Made by a program: the position numbers and the translations under genes. From NCBI GenBank assembly GCA_963971425.1, contig OZ020524.1, positions 21,381,022 through 21,445,021 on the forward strand: a stretch of 64,000 nt of DNA. The letters are read 5' to 3'. Of the stretch, positions 32,225-44,417 are shown one piece after another (the first letter of the stretch is position 1; each line of letters begins with the position of its first letter). The notes below the pieces were generated by a model that was given only the letters and a program-made list of their open reading frames with translations, did no database searches and was not told where the DNA came from. Origin of the DNA: Bryoerythrophyllum caledonicum. Lineage: Eukaryota > Streptophyta > Bryopsida > Pottiales > Pottiaceae.

Positions 32225-33895
32225 CAGTACCTTGCAAATGAAAATGAGTTACGTTTATTGTATCCACAGGGCAGTAAACATATATGGAGTTGTAATTTCG
32301 AATTGGCATTACAGATTCAATTTTGGGCCAAATCATGTATGGAAAATTGCATTGGAAAGGTAATGAAGTGGACTTTACTGCAAGAAGAAAATTTTACAAC
32401 AAACTTGCAAAATCATACAACAATAAAGTATCTTAGAATATACTACCTACCATTTAGGCATGCTAGCAATGAGGATCTCAATTATTTCCTTCGAGATGCC
32501 TTCCCATGCCCGTTCAATGGATTCAATCATTTCTTCTTGGTTTTTTGGTATCGGCCCATTTTGTACACAATCCTTTACAATCATCCATAGGTTTTCTATA
32601 GGGTTCAAGTCCGGCGAGTTTGCCGGCCACTTCAGCTTCTTAATGTGATGCACCACTCTCCAACTTTCAGCGTATTTACTACAATGCACTGGGGCACCGT
32701 CTTCCACGAGGATAAGATTCTCACGCTCATCATGCATGAAATAAAAGCCACTTAAGCGACCTTCATATACAATATTCACAAAATCTTCACTTGTGCGTTT
32801 GTGAAGTGGCATAACAATAATAGGGCACTTATCAAAGCCACTAAAGGCACTCCAAATCATGACGGAAGTGCGGCCCGACTTGAATGTGGGGGCTATGCAA
32901 TCCATTGAGTAGCGTTCATACGCTCGACGCCAAACCTTGACTTATCGGGACCTCTTTCCAATTTCAAAAGAAGACTCGTTTGTCCACATAATGTTGCGCC
33001 AATCTGATAGAGTCCATCTCTTGTGTGCCTTTGCAAATGCTAGCCTATCTGCTTTGTGTTTCTCGCTCAAATATGGCTTCCTCACTGCAATTCGATTGCC
33101 AAAACCCAATTTGTTGATATACGTTGACAATGTGCGCTTGCAGACCTTGACCCTCATCTGCTACACCCACGAGATAGGTGACGATTTTGGGTGAGAATGC
33201 ACGCAAGGTCCCTCTTATCACGAATTGAAAGCTTTTGAGCCCTTCCAGAGGGCTTACGCGCTACCACTGTACCACGCTCACAGTAGTTCTTCCACATAGT
33301 GAAGACAGTTGACTGACTCATTTCCAGTTCCTTCGCAATATTATAAATTGACATTCCAGCACTTCGCATTCCCACGATGACCCATCTTTCTTCCTCACTC
33401 AAAGTCCTTGTCTTCATCTCTCTCAAATGGAACCAATACACAACAAACATGCAAAGACAACAACAACATATACAACTTTGCACAGACCATATATCCAACA
33501 ATTTCGACCTCCACCAACACTCAGTTTTGCTACAAACACTCTAGCACTCAAATCCACTATGATTCTTAGAACCCAAGGATCCATTTTGTAGTTGCAAGTT
33601 AGAAAAAATCTTTGTTGTGATGGCGTGTTCGCAGTTAACATTGTTGCAAGCATTCCAGTTGTAGTGACAGCAAGTTCAAGTTGTCTCTTAAAAATCCCGA
33701 ATTTGTAGCTGTTGACATTTTGGTATGTCCTAAATTTAGCAGCTGGTGAGTCACAACTATGATTTTCATGTATCCACTAAGTTACGTAGCCAGGTGTTTG
33801 AAGTTCTTGCCAAGATCTCATTCCGAAGTGACACCACACTATAAGATGTGTTCTGATAGTTCAAGAAATAAACGTTACTCATTTGCAAGGTACTG
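32225..33895 (-). mobile_element. Tc1-like transposon, full length, inactive
   Basis: Ends CAGTACCTTGCAAATGA and its inverted copy (TCATTTGCAAGGTACTG), continuing into TTACGTTTATT on both sides, so terminal repeats reach about 37 bases. TA dinucleotides flank both ends (32223-32224 and 33896-33897). 1671 bases, the standard Tc1 size, enclosing one transposase gene on the minus strand. CAGT termini, TA duplication and DD34E enzyme together identify the Tc1 branch of Tc1/mariner. Confidence 0.92.
32447..33417 (-). pseudogene. Tc1-like (DD34E) transposase, disrupted
   Basis: N-terminus MKTRTLSEEERWVIV is followed by a paired-type helix-turn-helix (MSIYNIAKELEMSQSTVF) and a GRPR-like linker (KPSGRAQKL). 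The catalytic core carries EDGAPVHCSK and WPANSPDLNPIENLW; the second Asp and the Glu are separated by 34 residues. Damage seen: a frameshift near 33165 after RHLSRG, an in-frame stop at about 32942 after GKRSR, and Asn where the first catalytic Asp belongs (MWTNESSF). No intron. The enzyme cannot be active from this copy. Confidence 0.9.
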
Positions 33896-33944
33896 TACAG
33901 ACACGAATTTTATACTCTGCAGGATACAAAAAAATGTATTGAAG

Positions 33945-34100
33945 TTTAGCAAGACTTACATCTTTGGATTGAAGGTTCTTCAACTCACATCTTTCATTTG
34001 GAGGTCATTTCAATATCTCAACCTTATCATCTTCAAATATGACACCTTGCATGTAGAATATCGTGGCCACCAAAGGCACCTTCTAACGTTCAAGAGTTAA
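33945..34100. repeat. Interspersed repeat (CATCTTTCAT..GGAGGTCATTTC), copy 2
   Basis: Same ordered words as at 8570-8735 and 62385-62530, here ACATCTTTCATTTGGAGG then TCATTTCAATATCTCAACC and TGTAGAATA. Confidence 0.6.
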
Positions 34101-34917
34101 ACCACACTAGTATTTTTGAAGTATGCAGAGTATTCATGGAGGGTATGAAGAAGGTTTTGGATTAGAACATGTAATGCTTATCAATATCAAAATGTCATCA
34201 CATGTACCACTACACTAGACATATATTTTAGTGTAGTTCTAGAATGGAATGGTGGAGTCACTCAATTATTCTAATGTGTTGGGTGTGACTGTTGTGTCGG
34301 TACACACATGCTCTAGGACGGCACTTGTGCAATTTACGACGGTAGATCATAGGGCAGTAAATTCCCAAAGAGTCGCAGTAGGAGTCCATTCAAGGAGTTG
34401 ACTGCACAGTTCCGTGCAAGAGACGTTTGCTTTTGGTAGACAAATGTGTGAACGGTTACGTAAAGTCTCTGGCTTAGAGACTTGGCACAGCATCTTTGTC
34501 GCATACAACATTAAATATGATGTAAGATACAATTAATCCTAGCAAGCACGAACTTCAAGGTTCGCTTTCTGATCTGGAGAAGGCTCACATGGCAATGGAA
34601 ATGAGATTGCTGGACGTACAATTCTATTTAATTCAAAGGTGTTGAGATGAATTTAGCAAATTCAAAACGTACAAGCTGAAAAATAATAATAATAATAATA
34701 ATAATACTAATAACAGCAAGCCGAGGAGGCTCCCAATTAGATCGAAATGCTACATAGAACACTAACAGCCGCGACTGATTTACAGGTCCTTCTTCCATTG
34801 CCTGATGGCTAGCACTACGTAAAAAATGACGTTTTCACCGAAACTTGTGTACAGGAATTAGAGTGGGCCTCTTTGTTGAGAGAGAGAAAAACGAACCCAC
34901 GTTTGATTGATTGATCC
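34101..34917. other. 3' flank of PUB42-like gene, nothing recognised
   Basis: No exon or transposon end recognised. An (AAT)n microsatellite lies at about 34683-34712. Confidence 0.5.
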
Positions 34918-37900
34918 TCAAGCAGGTCTGCCAGGCGCTTGAAACACTCCTGAGAAGGTGGGGATCTTGTTCAAGTGCTTCAAGGCCCTCTCAGCCAGCT
35001 GCTTGGCGGAGCTGTTGCCGTATCGGAAGGCGTCCACAAGCGCGGTGTGCACGTGAGGGTCACCGGAGATGTGACGAGCCAAGTCGCCGTTGCGGAGAAC
35101 GCGCTCCACCATCCACACCGCCCGCTGCCGCAGCACCTCCGTCCGGTGCTCTTGCATGATGACGAGGATAGGCGATATTGCACCGGCATTTTGCAGCACC
35201 TGTGCACACAGACGTGGTTATGTTGGAGCTATGGGAACAAACACACACAGGTAGGGCAAGCGAGACTACAGAGACGGATGTGTACCTGGGATCCTCTCTC
35301 GATGTCAACGGTGTCCATCAGCAACGTCGAGAGCGCGCCAATCGCGGCTTCGACAACCCCGGGATTTCTATGGTCCAGGCAAGAGACCAGAGGCAGAAGC
35401 GCATTGCCTTCGATGAGGCAGAAGGTGTGTCTGGTGGAGCATTCCCCGGAGTGCACAGGGCAGAGCCCCACCACGGGCGTGGGCTTCTGACACTGCGACA
35501 GGCAGAACCCGAACATGCCCCCGCGCGGCATCACCTCCGGAAACTCCGACAGCTGCTTGGACTTCACCGACAGATTCTCCAGCGACAGAGCCGCCGAGAT
35601 TTGCAGCTCATCCGAGCCTCCGGACTGCAAGAGGGAGGTGAAGAGCTCCACGAAGTTGTTGTCGATGGCCAGGTCCAGGAACCTCGGGTCGTCCAGAGCG
35701 CACGTGAAGCGCGCCAGGATGCCGACGATGCCGGTCTGGAAGGGCGAGATGTGTTTCCTGTCGCCCACGCGCACCACGCCCCGCTTGAGATCGTCCAGGC
35801 GCTTGATGAGCAAGGCGGGCGCGCCCTCGTCCAGCATGGCCCGCGTGAGATGGATGTCGCGCATGGGCAGGTTCGCGAGTAGCCCGGCGGCCACGGCTTG
35901 CTCCTCCATGGGGCTGTCGGAGCCAAGGAGCTTGATCAGAGTGCCCAGCTGCCGGGTGGTGACGCGCAGACCGTCCGCGAGCTCCTGGTTCATGTGCGGA
36001 GACAGCAGCATCAGCAGCTTCACGGACGTCACGCGCAGATCCGGTTGCGGGGCCTCCAGGAACTGGATCAGACTCACTGTCGCACCCGCACTTCTGATGT
36101 GCTGCACCACCTTTGCCACCACTTGCGTTGAAGAGGCTAATCCAACTAGCACCTGCACCATGCAATGTAACGTCAGACAAATGAACATCAAGTGCCCACG
36201 AAGACAAAGGCGTCCATTGCCATAGCTCATTCAATCACTTCAAACTGTAGCTGACCTGGAGAAGCTTTGCTTCGATAGTGGGACCAGTGTTACTGATCAA
36301 GTGCAAGAAATTGTGCACAATGTGCTCTGACGCCAGAGTGTTGCCGTCCTTGTCCACCGGAACGGACTCCCAATTTGCGCCCGAGCCAACCACATTGGCC
36401 AAGACGGTTGCCGAGATCTCCTTCAGCTTCGTGGGGACTTGATTGGCCCCCACAACGAACAGGTCTCGCATCAGAGGCGACAGCACGCCGGCATCCAGCA
36501 GCACGTTTCCATTGCTCGGAAGAGTGGACAGACTACGAAGCGCCTTCAGAGCGGAGGCCCGTGCTACGGGGTTCGAGCTCCCGAGCATCTCCACAAGTGC
36601 GTAGGACGCTCGTTGCGCAGCTCGCGTCTTGTCCTCCGCCGTCAAGGGTACTAGGGACAGATCTTCCGCCATCTCAATACGAACTTCATCCGGCCCTGCG
36701 CATCAACATAATTAAGCAAAGAACACTCTTAGAAAGAGATGAACTCCCAAGTTCACCATGCACGCTCGAGTTATTTGTTAAGTCACCTGAAGTTTGATTA
36801 AGATTACCCCCTCTTTTCTCAAAATTAAAATCACCTCAAAATAGTGCTCAGTTAATCTAAAAACCAGCTCAAAGGAGAGAAACGCGGCTAACGTTGATCG
36901 CATGCAAACACTTTCCTCAATCTCAAAGACGGCTGAAGTTACCTTGACTTGAGTTTAGAGACCACCAAGCTCATCTGCTGATCTAATGATTATTTAGAGT
37001 AAGGAGTAGTAAAAAAAAGGGGGTTGTCTAATTGGGCGAGTTTTAAAAAACCTCTAGGAAATCATGGCTTCTGACCTTCCACAAGTCTTTTGAGAAGCGG
37101 TTGAAGGCGCCCATTCTCTGCCATCTGCTTGATATTGTTATCACACCGCTCCAGATTGGCCAGCGCCAGCTCCGCATGCTCAACCGCGGCCACATCCTCG
37201 GAGTTACTGCTGAGCATCCCAACCAAGATGAGAATCGCACCGTTGGTGTCGCCGATCTTGTTGCAGAGCGAGTATGACTTCGACAGCTCGTACAGCAGGT
37301 ACACCGCCCCCTCGCGCTCACGCGTAAGCTCCCGTGACAAGCATTTCACAACACGCGAAAGATTTGTGGCGCCAATAGCTTCCTGAAACATCATGAAACC
37401 TCTACATTCAGTGGCAATTTAGTGGACGAGAGAGACATGCTGGTGTCAAAACTGAATCATCACCTTGTTGTCCTCATCATCTTCAGCAAGGAGACGAAGG
37501 GTACTCAAAGCGAGGCACCGCACTTCTTCCCCGTTCTTCAAGAGATCGACGAACAAGGGAATGAGCCCTTCTTGACGCACGCGGTACTTGTTCATGCGGT
37601 TTTTCCGACACAGCGTCTGCAGGTCGGTGAGGCCGAACACAATGTCCTCATCCGCGCTTCCCGACGTGATGATCTGCTTCACAACCTCGATGCGCGCTTG
37701 CTCGTTCCTCGCGGTCCACTCCTCGATCGTGTTGCGCAGCGCCAAGCTGGACTTCACCGCGGTGCCCACCTCCTGGCCTGTCATTGGGCACAAGGTGGCC
37801 CGCTGATTCTCCCTGCACTCCTTGAACCAGCGCTCGATCGCCACGCGCTCGTACGTCTGCCCATTCTCGAGCGTCACCGGGTCCTGCATCACCTGCTTCG

Positions 37901-38675
37901 TCAGCGGGCACACAAACGCCTCGTAGAGAGGCTCAAGGCGTTTGTGAAACGGGTGCACCGCGTGGGTTTCCTCGGACTGGCTCGGCTGCTCGTTCGACTG
38001 CTGCCACTTATCGAACATGGAGCTCACCACGCCGAACAAGCGCATGTCGTTGGCGTTCTTCGAGTCGTCCACGTCCTTCCGCAGCAGGTCGAGCTCGTTG
38101 CGGAACGCGGTCGGGTTGCGTGAAAGATCCTCGATCCCCACAGTGCGCGCGATGTCCATGAGAATGGCCTGCTGCACGCCCACGTTAACGAGGATGCTAT
38201 TGTTCTCCGGCTCCAGCGTCTGGCACAGCCTCGCCTCGTTGTCCTTGTAAGGAAACGCGACCTCCTGCATCTCCAGGGCGAGCTCGTCCACCAGCGCCTT
38301 CAACTGGTCGTCGCCGTGCAGGGACGAGGACGGAATCGACGACAGAGTGCGGCCCATGCGGCGCGAGACGTCCTCGAGCTGAGCTGAAATCTCCCGGCAG
38401 TGGAGCAGCAGATAGATGCGGCTCTTGTTCGTGCAGTACGCGATGAGCTCCTGCGTCTCTTCCAGATCCTCCTCCAACGCGCGCATCGGCGCCTCCAGCT
38501 GGAATATGTCGCCCCCGTCCTCCAAGTCGATGAACACCTGCTTGATGCTGTCCAAGAGGTCCGCTAGCACCTGAAAGTTGTCGTGCTCCACCACCACCTT
38601 GGTCGCGGCGCGCACCGCCTCCGCTAGCTTGTCCACTAGAAACTGGGTCGCCGACTCCGCCATCGGCGGTTGCAT
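34918..38675 (-). CDS. PUB42-like: U-box/ARM-repeat E3 ubiquitin ligase, PUB42-like, 5 exons
   Basis: Plant U-box ubiquitin ligase; relatives in the PUB42/43/44 group include SAUL1. Exons: 38675-37464, 37382-37076, 36695-36256, 36152-35286, 35199-34918; phases fit, 1035 residues, the length class of PUB42 rather than the ~800-residue PUB43/44. Residues about 10-230 form the helical UND-type region; the U-box covers about 251-320 with FVCPLTKQVMQDPVTLENGQ, YERVAIERWF and LALRNTIEEW. From about 330 to the end are armadillo repeats (VRCLALSTLRLLAEDDEDNK, ELALANLERCDNNIKQMAEN, KEISATVLANVVGSG). An alternative Met four codons in (38663) is equally possible. TTTCAG|G just before ATG suggests a leader intron. 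Intron 2 holds a dispersed repeat. Confidence 0.93.
36815..36990. repeat. Gene-associated repeat, copy in PUB42-like intron 2
   Basis: Contains AAAATCACCTCAAAATAG, GAGAGAAACGCGGCTAA, CAATCTCAAAGACGGCTG and GAGTTTAGAGACCACCAAGC, matching in order the copies in ALDH3 intron 2 and at 53590-53790. Confidence 0.6.
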
Positions 38676-38689
38676 CCTGAAATCACCCG

Positions 38690-39940
38690 CTCACAGTCAA
38701 TACACAAATACCCTAAATATCTCAGTCACTCCGACACCTACATCACCTGCTCCTCACAAATCCCGCTGGAACATCATCACTAGAAAATAAAAACCACCCT
38801 AACTCCAATTGCCCTCTACAATTGCAGGTCCCAGACCAATCCTCAAACCTGATGCCATTCCACTGCGTGCACATGCCAGATATGGTTTCAAATTTCTCTA
38901 CGCTGGTACTGATACATGCCAACTACCGTACACCACAAGAACACTAAAGTTCCCCTCGAGCTTGCGCCCTAGAAATCCAGCAGAAACGCCAAAACCTCAC
39001 GCTCTGATGCACAGATCGCTCAGAAACAGAGCAGCGCAATGGAGGCTCGAAAGCACACCAACACCTCAAAATTCGCCCCACAAGTAAAAATGGCGGATGC
39101 GCTACACCACCACTAGAACTGCAATCCGACCGAACCCCATTTCCATACGCTAATCAAATGCGCTGCAGTCCCTGCAATCTCACCCTAGCTCACCCCCAAA
39201 CCCTTCACCTCACCCCCAAACACAGCACCTCGCAACCTCCAGTTCCTGATCCCCAAACCGCCGCTTCGATGCACTACCGCCAACAAAACAAAAAAAAAAC
39301 CCACACCTCGGGCACAACCCCGCCTCTACCGACTCCGCCATAGCCACCCAAACCACAAAGAAAGAAGTCAAACAAAAACCCCTACATGTCGTCGTCCATC
39401 ACTCCTCGTCCGCAAACCCTCGCCCGTGTTACATCTCCGGCCTCACGACCTCCCCCGCCGCGGCACCATCTCGTCACCAATGCTGCACCATCCCGGGGAG
39501 CTGGTCGCTGTGGGTTCGTCGGAGGACCTCCACGTCTCGCTCTCTCTCTCTCGCTCCTGTTGCGGGTTCCCGGGAGAAGAAGAGACGTTGGAGCATGGGC
39601 TGCTGCTGCTGCTGCTGCTGCTGCCTCCTCGGCTGTCGGTCGGTCCCACCGGCGTCGTCAGGCGCAGCAAAACACGCCCCTTTTACTCGCCATACATGAC
39701 AACCTGGATGTGCGTTGGATTGTGTTTGTATGTGAGATTGTTCAAGCCATGACTTTCTAGATGCGACGATCCTCGTTCGCCGTCGTCGTCGTCGTCGTCG
39801 TCCTCGTCGTCGTCGTCGCTCAGGAGGTCGATTGACACCGTCCGAGCCTTCAATGCGCGGCACAGCCTTCAATTCCTTCCCTGCTGCTTTTGCTTTTTCA
39901 CTTGCTTGCCTGCTGCTTTTGCTTTTTCACTTGCCCCGGT
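38690..39940 (-). promoter_or_regulatory. Leader and promoter side of PUB42-like gene
   Basis: C-rich leader-like sequence to about 39400, then promoter DNA with a (CTG)n tract at 39598-39625 and a (GTC)n tract at about 39779-39817. A 28-base unit (CTGCTGCTTTTGCTTTTTCA and flank) is tandemly doubled at 39882-39936. Open frames here lack family features. Confidence 0.45.
39598..39625. repeat. (CTG)n microsatellite
   Basis: About eight to nine CTG units in the upstream region of the PUB42-like gene. Confidence 0.9.
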
Positions 39941-41172
39941 AGAGAAAGCGAGAACGAGAGAGCGAGAGGAAGATGAATTTCGGATTTGGAAGGAGATGAG
40001 GGTGAATAAGGTACGCCCCCCTGGAATCGACAAGTTGAGGAATGTGCGTAGGTCGAGGGAGGAGATAATTATACTGTTATTTTTCAGTGATAGGCAATAG
40101 GATTGCGATTCCAACCCAAGTTTTTTCATATTTTTTCAATGAAATTTGAATTAGTTGTGAATTTTCAAAGTGCGTAGCCATGTTTAGTGGGTGGCTAGCA
40201 GTAGGTACCCCCAATGACCAATGACCAAAAGTAAGGGTCTTCACTAATAGCAAACCTCCATTTGGAGCTCGGTTGGTGGTAATGGGATGGAAGAGGGTTG
40301 GATATACCCCAATTTTATAGGCATTGGCTATGGGCTTTTGTTGGTTATGGGGGGGCTTACCTTATTTTTAGGGGTGCCCCTACAGAGAAAGCGAGAACGA
40401 GAGAGAGAAAGATGAACTTCGGATTTGAAAGGAGATGAGGGTGAATGTGAGGTGTACCCGCCATGACCAACAGCCTTAAGTAACTTGCATATGAGGAGAA
40501 CCCAGATTATCATGTGTTTGTTTTTCAATGGTAGCCGAGAGAATTGGAATCTCGACCCAAGTGATTTCATATTTTTCTGATGAGATGTGAATTAGTTATG
40601 AATTTTCAAATGGTCAACCATGTGTAGCCTATTTGTGCCACTAGGCACCTCCTTTAGTGTTGACCAAAAGTTAGGGGTCTTGACCACTAGTAAGCCTTGA
40701 TTTGGAGCTAAGAAAGAGTGAATGGGTGGAAATGGGGTGGAATTGGAACCAGGCAGTTGTAGGAAGGTGGTGGTTATGGGGAGGTATACCTTAGTGTTTG
40801 TTTGCTCCACGCCACTTGTAGCTTGGCTCAATGGCTTTTGACTTGCTTGGTCTTTACTTTTGAGTAGATTTGAGAGGTGGGGCCCACTTCCAGAAGTTTT
40901 TATGGATAGGGCCTACGAAGAGAGAGAAATATGATTTTTGGTTTCGTGATGAATAAGGTAGCACAACCCAAAAACAATCAGTGGCGAAATATTGCTCCCT
41001 TCTATACCCTTCTTAGATTACAGATAGGAAATGTAGCCTATCTTCATATGACTTATGCATTGACCAATGACTTTATAAGTGATGTGATGATGGGCTACAT
41101 TTCCATCTTGAAATTTAGGAACGGTATTGAAGGGAGTGGTATTGAATAGCTGGTCGGTATTGGGTTGTCTTA
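39941..41172. repeat. Three-unit tandem array of GGTAAGCCCCCC-family copies
   Basis: Each unit begins with the same flank (GAGAGAG..AGATGAATTTCGGATTTGG..GATGAATAAGG at 39941, 40381 and about 40905) and then a copy of the repeat. The first copy is the best kept (40010-40361, GGTACGCCCCCC to GGGGGGGCTTACC); the second (about 40453-40795) and third (about 40958-41172) are more decayed. The repeated flank shows that element plus host DNA was duplicated together rather than by separate insertions. Confidence 0.65.
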
Positions 41173-41321
41173 CCTTGGTGTTTGTTAATATTAAGCCATT
41201 GATGACTTGGCTCTATAGCTTTGGCCTTGGCACTTCAAAGGGGTGACAAAGGTTCAAGTCATAGTATCAACCAATGGCTCCTATTATGGTCCATACAACC
41301 ATGGTTGTGGGTCTTAAAACT

Positions 41322-41790
41322 TTGTTGTATGAGTATTGTCACGGCGTAGAATTAATTTCTTATTTTATCATGTAGTTTATGTGTAGTCCCTTTTACGGAC
41401 CATGGTCATGAGTGACCGTGGTCTTAGGTTATGGATTCCTCTTGGAACCCACACCCATGTCCAATTTCCCCATGTGCACAATATCCCTCTTTGGGGATCA
41501 AATCCCCAAGATATGGAGGGATATCCTCCTTCAAGAAACTACTTTCATCAAGAAAGTAGTTTGGCAAGAAAGAGGGACCTCACCCCTCTTCCCTCCTTTG
41601 GTATAAAGGAGAGTGCAAGTGCACTCTCCCATCCATCCCTTCAATCATCTCTTATTTTCTCACTTTATTTGTGTCCTCTACTAGTTTATGTTATAAATTA
41701 TGTTCTATTTATGGCTTCCCGTAATACCGCTCATGTGTTGAGCTTTCTTTTACGGTTTATGTGAAATTCTTTGTTTCTTCTTTTTTTTCT
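41322..41790 (+). repeat. Possible solo LTR
   Basis: A 470-base stretch begins TGTTGTATGAG, has a TATA-like GGTATAAAGGAG at about 41609 and a string of short hairpins (GGGGATCAAATCCCC, GGAGGGATATCCTCC, AGTGCAAGTGCACT). This layout resembles a retrotransposon LTR U3-R region, but the 3' end and target duplication were not found. Confidence 0.3.
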
Positions 41791-44160
41791 TTTTAAACTT
41801 TAAATAATTATTTGAGGTTTACAGTACCTTTATTATATTATAAGAAAACATAATATGTTTCTTCTTCTTAAAACACTCAGTCATATGCTAGGTGGTCAGA
41901 TAGCATATGCCACTTCTCTCTCTCACACATCTTTTGAAAATGATTTCTATGAGCGAGATACGCTGAAAGTGATTTTCCTTTCTATAAGGTGAAAAATTGA
42001 AGATGTTGAGTCTACACATAAAATTCATTAGTTAATGAACATTCTCTTTTGTGGTGGTGGTGACAAATGTAGGGCATAATTGAGTCGTTTCTTATATAAT
42101 GTATTTGTCATAAGACATCTAGCTAAAATGGAGGATAAGAGGTACAGGTGACTAGAATTTATTCTTTTTGGTAGGATTCTTGTCTTTCTTCTTCCTTTTG
42201 TTTGCTCTATACTATTGTGTTTTGGACCTGAGTACATGTGTTAATTGATGTTATGAAAGTTCTAATATGGGTAATAGTATTAATTGTCGATTGTGTTTAG
42301 AGTTAAAATTGCAATAGTACTAGCGCAAAAGTCTAGATTTGCTATGTAACCATTATGTGGTACATGATGTCAATTCCATGCATATCAAAATTCGGAAGTA
42401 ATAGAAGGCTATAAAATTTTCAAAAAATATATGTAATCAATGAAGGTTCAAAAACTACCAAAACACGCCTATACTTTTCATCATTATATTCTTCAAGAAA
42501 AAAAAGTTCAAATGGTCCCAAATTGAAAAAAACACCAAAATCTCCAAGTTTTATGTAAAGATGACTTCTTCTATATCATGCCTAGCAAAATTTGAAAACT
42601 TTTGGCTTGTCTTAAATTATATTTATTGCACTAAAATACTATTGATTATCTAAAAAGAAAGGACTTTATTTATTTACATATCAAATGATCATAAAAGGGT
42701 GTAATTTTTTTGGAAAGCCCAAAGTCCAATATATTACACTTAGATTAGTATAGCATTTTTTCCCAAGCGATTCATTGTGAAAATAGTTCTATTTCCATGA
42801 AGCAAGTGGTGTGCCACATCTTCACAAAAACATCACAAATTTGTGATAAAATTGTCATCATTTAAATATGCTTGGAAATTATGTCAAAAGTTGCACAAGG
42901 AGCAAGAGGTCCTTAAGAGGTTACATTCTACTTATAATAATGTATTACATTGCAGCCATATTGTTAATCAATTGTTGATTATGCTATGCAACACTCTATA
43001 TTATAAACATCAAAATATGTGGATTAGCAATTTTCTTCTCATTGAAGTTGTAGTAATCATTCTAAGTACAAAGCTTTAAGTTAAAACATAGTAAAACAAA
43101 AAGTCTTGCCTATTTTTCAAATAGTCAAATTGAATTTATGATCATTAGAATGATTATGGGGATTTTATAAATATGCATTGGTTTGGCCCATTTTTTTAAA
43201 ACAAAGTTTGGAAAGAATAAATTACTCTTGGAAAAACTCCTTTTGTAATGTAATGTCATTAGAAATTAGAGGTACACATGAATTAGTATAAAAATTTAAC
43301 AAATTTCATAGTTTTTTTATCAACAATAAAAATCAATTGATGTTTTCTATCATCAAATAGTAATTTATTTTAAATAGTAGAACTAGCATTGTCTTTATTT
43401 TCATTAAAACTTAATTAAAATGTTCTAGAATAACATACAACTTTCAAACTAGATTATCAAAAGTATCTATAGATGAAAATAAAAGTAAAATTATCCAATA
43501 CAAGTCTAGAATTTATTCTCTTAATACATAATTCAAAATAGTGCCAAATGTTTCAATTTATGGTAAAGTTTATTGGAAAACGCTCTTTTGAAAATATGCC
43601 AATGATAACACATATTTGATTTGAAAAACATATAATTGATACTTTATAAATTCAATACTATAACTAAATATTTTTAAAATTTTCAATAGTTATTTAAAAA
43701 AATAGTAATAAAATTCATTCATTACCATTTCTCACATTAATCTTATATGATCAAAATTGTTCAACTTTGGATAAGAGAAAAGAAACCTCTTGTATTGTAT
43801 TAATTATCAATCCTCAATGCAATCAATTCACAAGGATGGAGAGTAGACCCTTTCATAGTCATCACGATAGGTGCTAGAGTAGTAGCACACGTTCCATCTA
43901 TGATCATAATGGAAGAAAGATTTAAACTACCAATTCAATCTATCAAAAATACATTAAAAAATATCATATGTACAATATTGAGTGTTTAATATATCACACA
44001 ATAACTATAGCAATTCAACATGCCATGTTCATTTTCTCTTGTAAACAATGACTATAAAATAATCAACCTCTCCCAAAATTACTTGATCTACCATAAAATA
44101 ATTGCAACAAAACCACATGATTGACATAAAATATTTTTTTAAATGAGTAGTGGTTGAAGA
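41791..44160. other. AT-rich intergenic, nothing recognised
   Basis: Very AT-rich DNA with only short chance open frames and no repeat ends that match others in the window. Confidence 0.5.
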
Positions 44161-44417
44161 CCATTTAAAGTAGAGGCACCCAATTCCGATCACTTAAGCT
44201 AGTTGGAGACTCGAATGACATTGTATGTCAAAAACATTTGTGTAGAAAGATGCGGAATTAGGAATGAAACTCAACAAATATTTTTTCAAATTTAATCTCA
44301 AAGATTTGGAATTGATATAGAAGGTAAGAGCCCAAAAACCACTGGAGCCCATAATCAAACTGTAGAGTAGGTGAGATTTGGTGCCCTCCTTCACCCAATG
44401 CCAACAAGTGAGAGTGA

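Noticed and set aside
32447..33417. Spliced, functional transposase gene
   Set aside because: The frame changes do not coincide with GT-AG introns; a stop, a frameshift and loss of a catalytic Asp indicate a pseudogene.
35178..36225. Long plus-strand frames (about 234 codons each) opposite the PUB42-like gene
   Set aside because: Antisense shadows of the armadillo exons, without family features.
39386..39872. Open frames of 108-132 codons upstream of the PUB42-like gene
   Set aside because: Produced by (CTG)n and (GTC)n microsatellites and low-complexity GC sequence.
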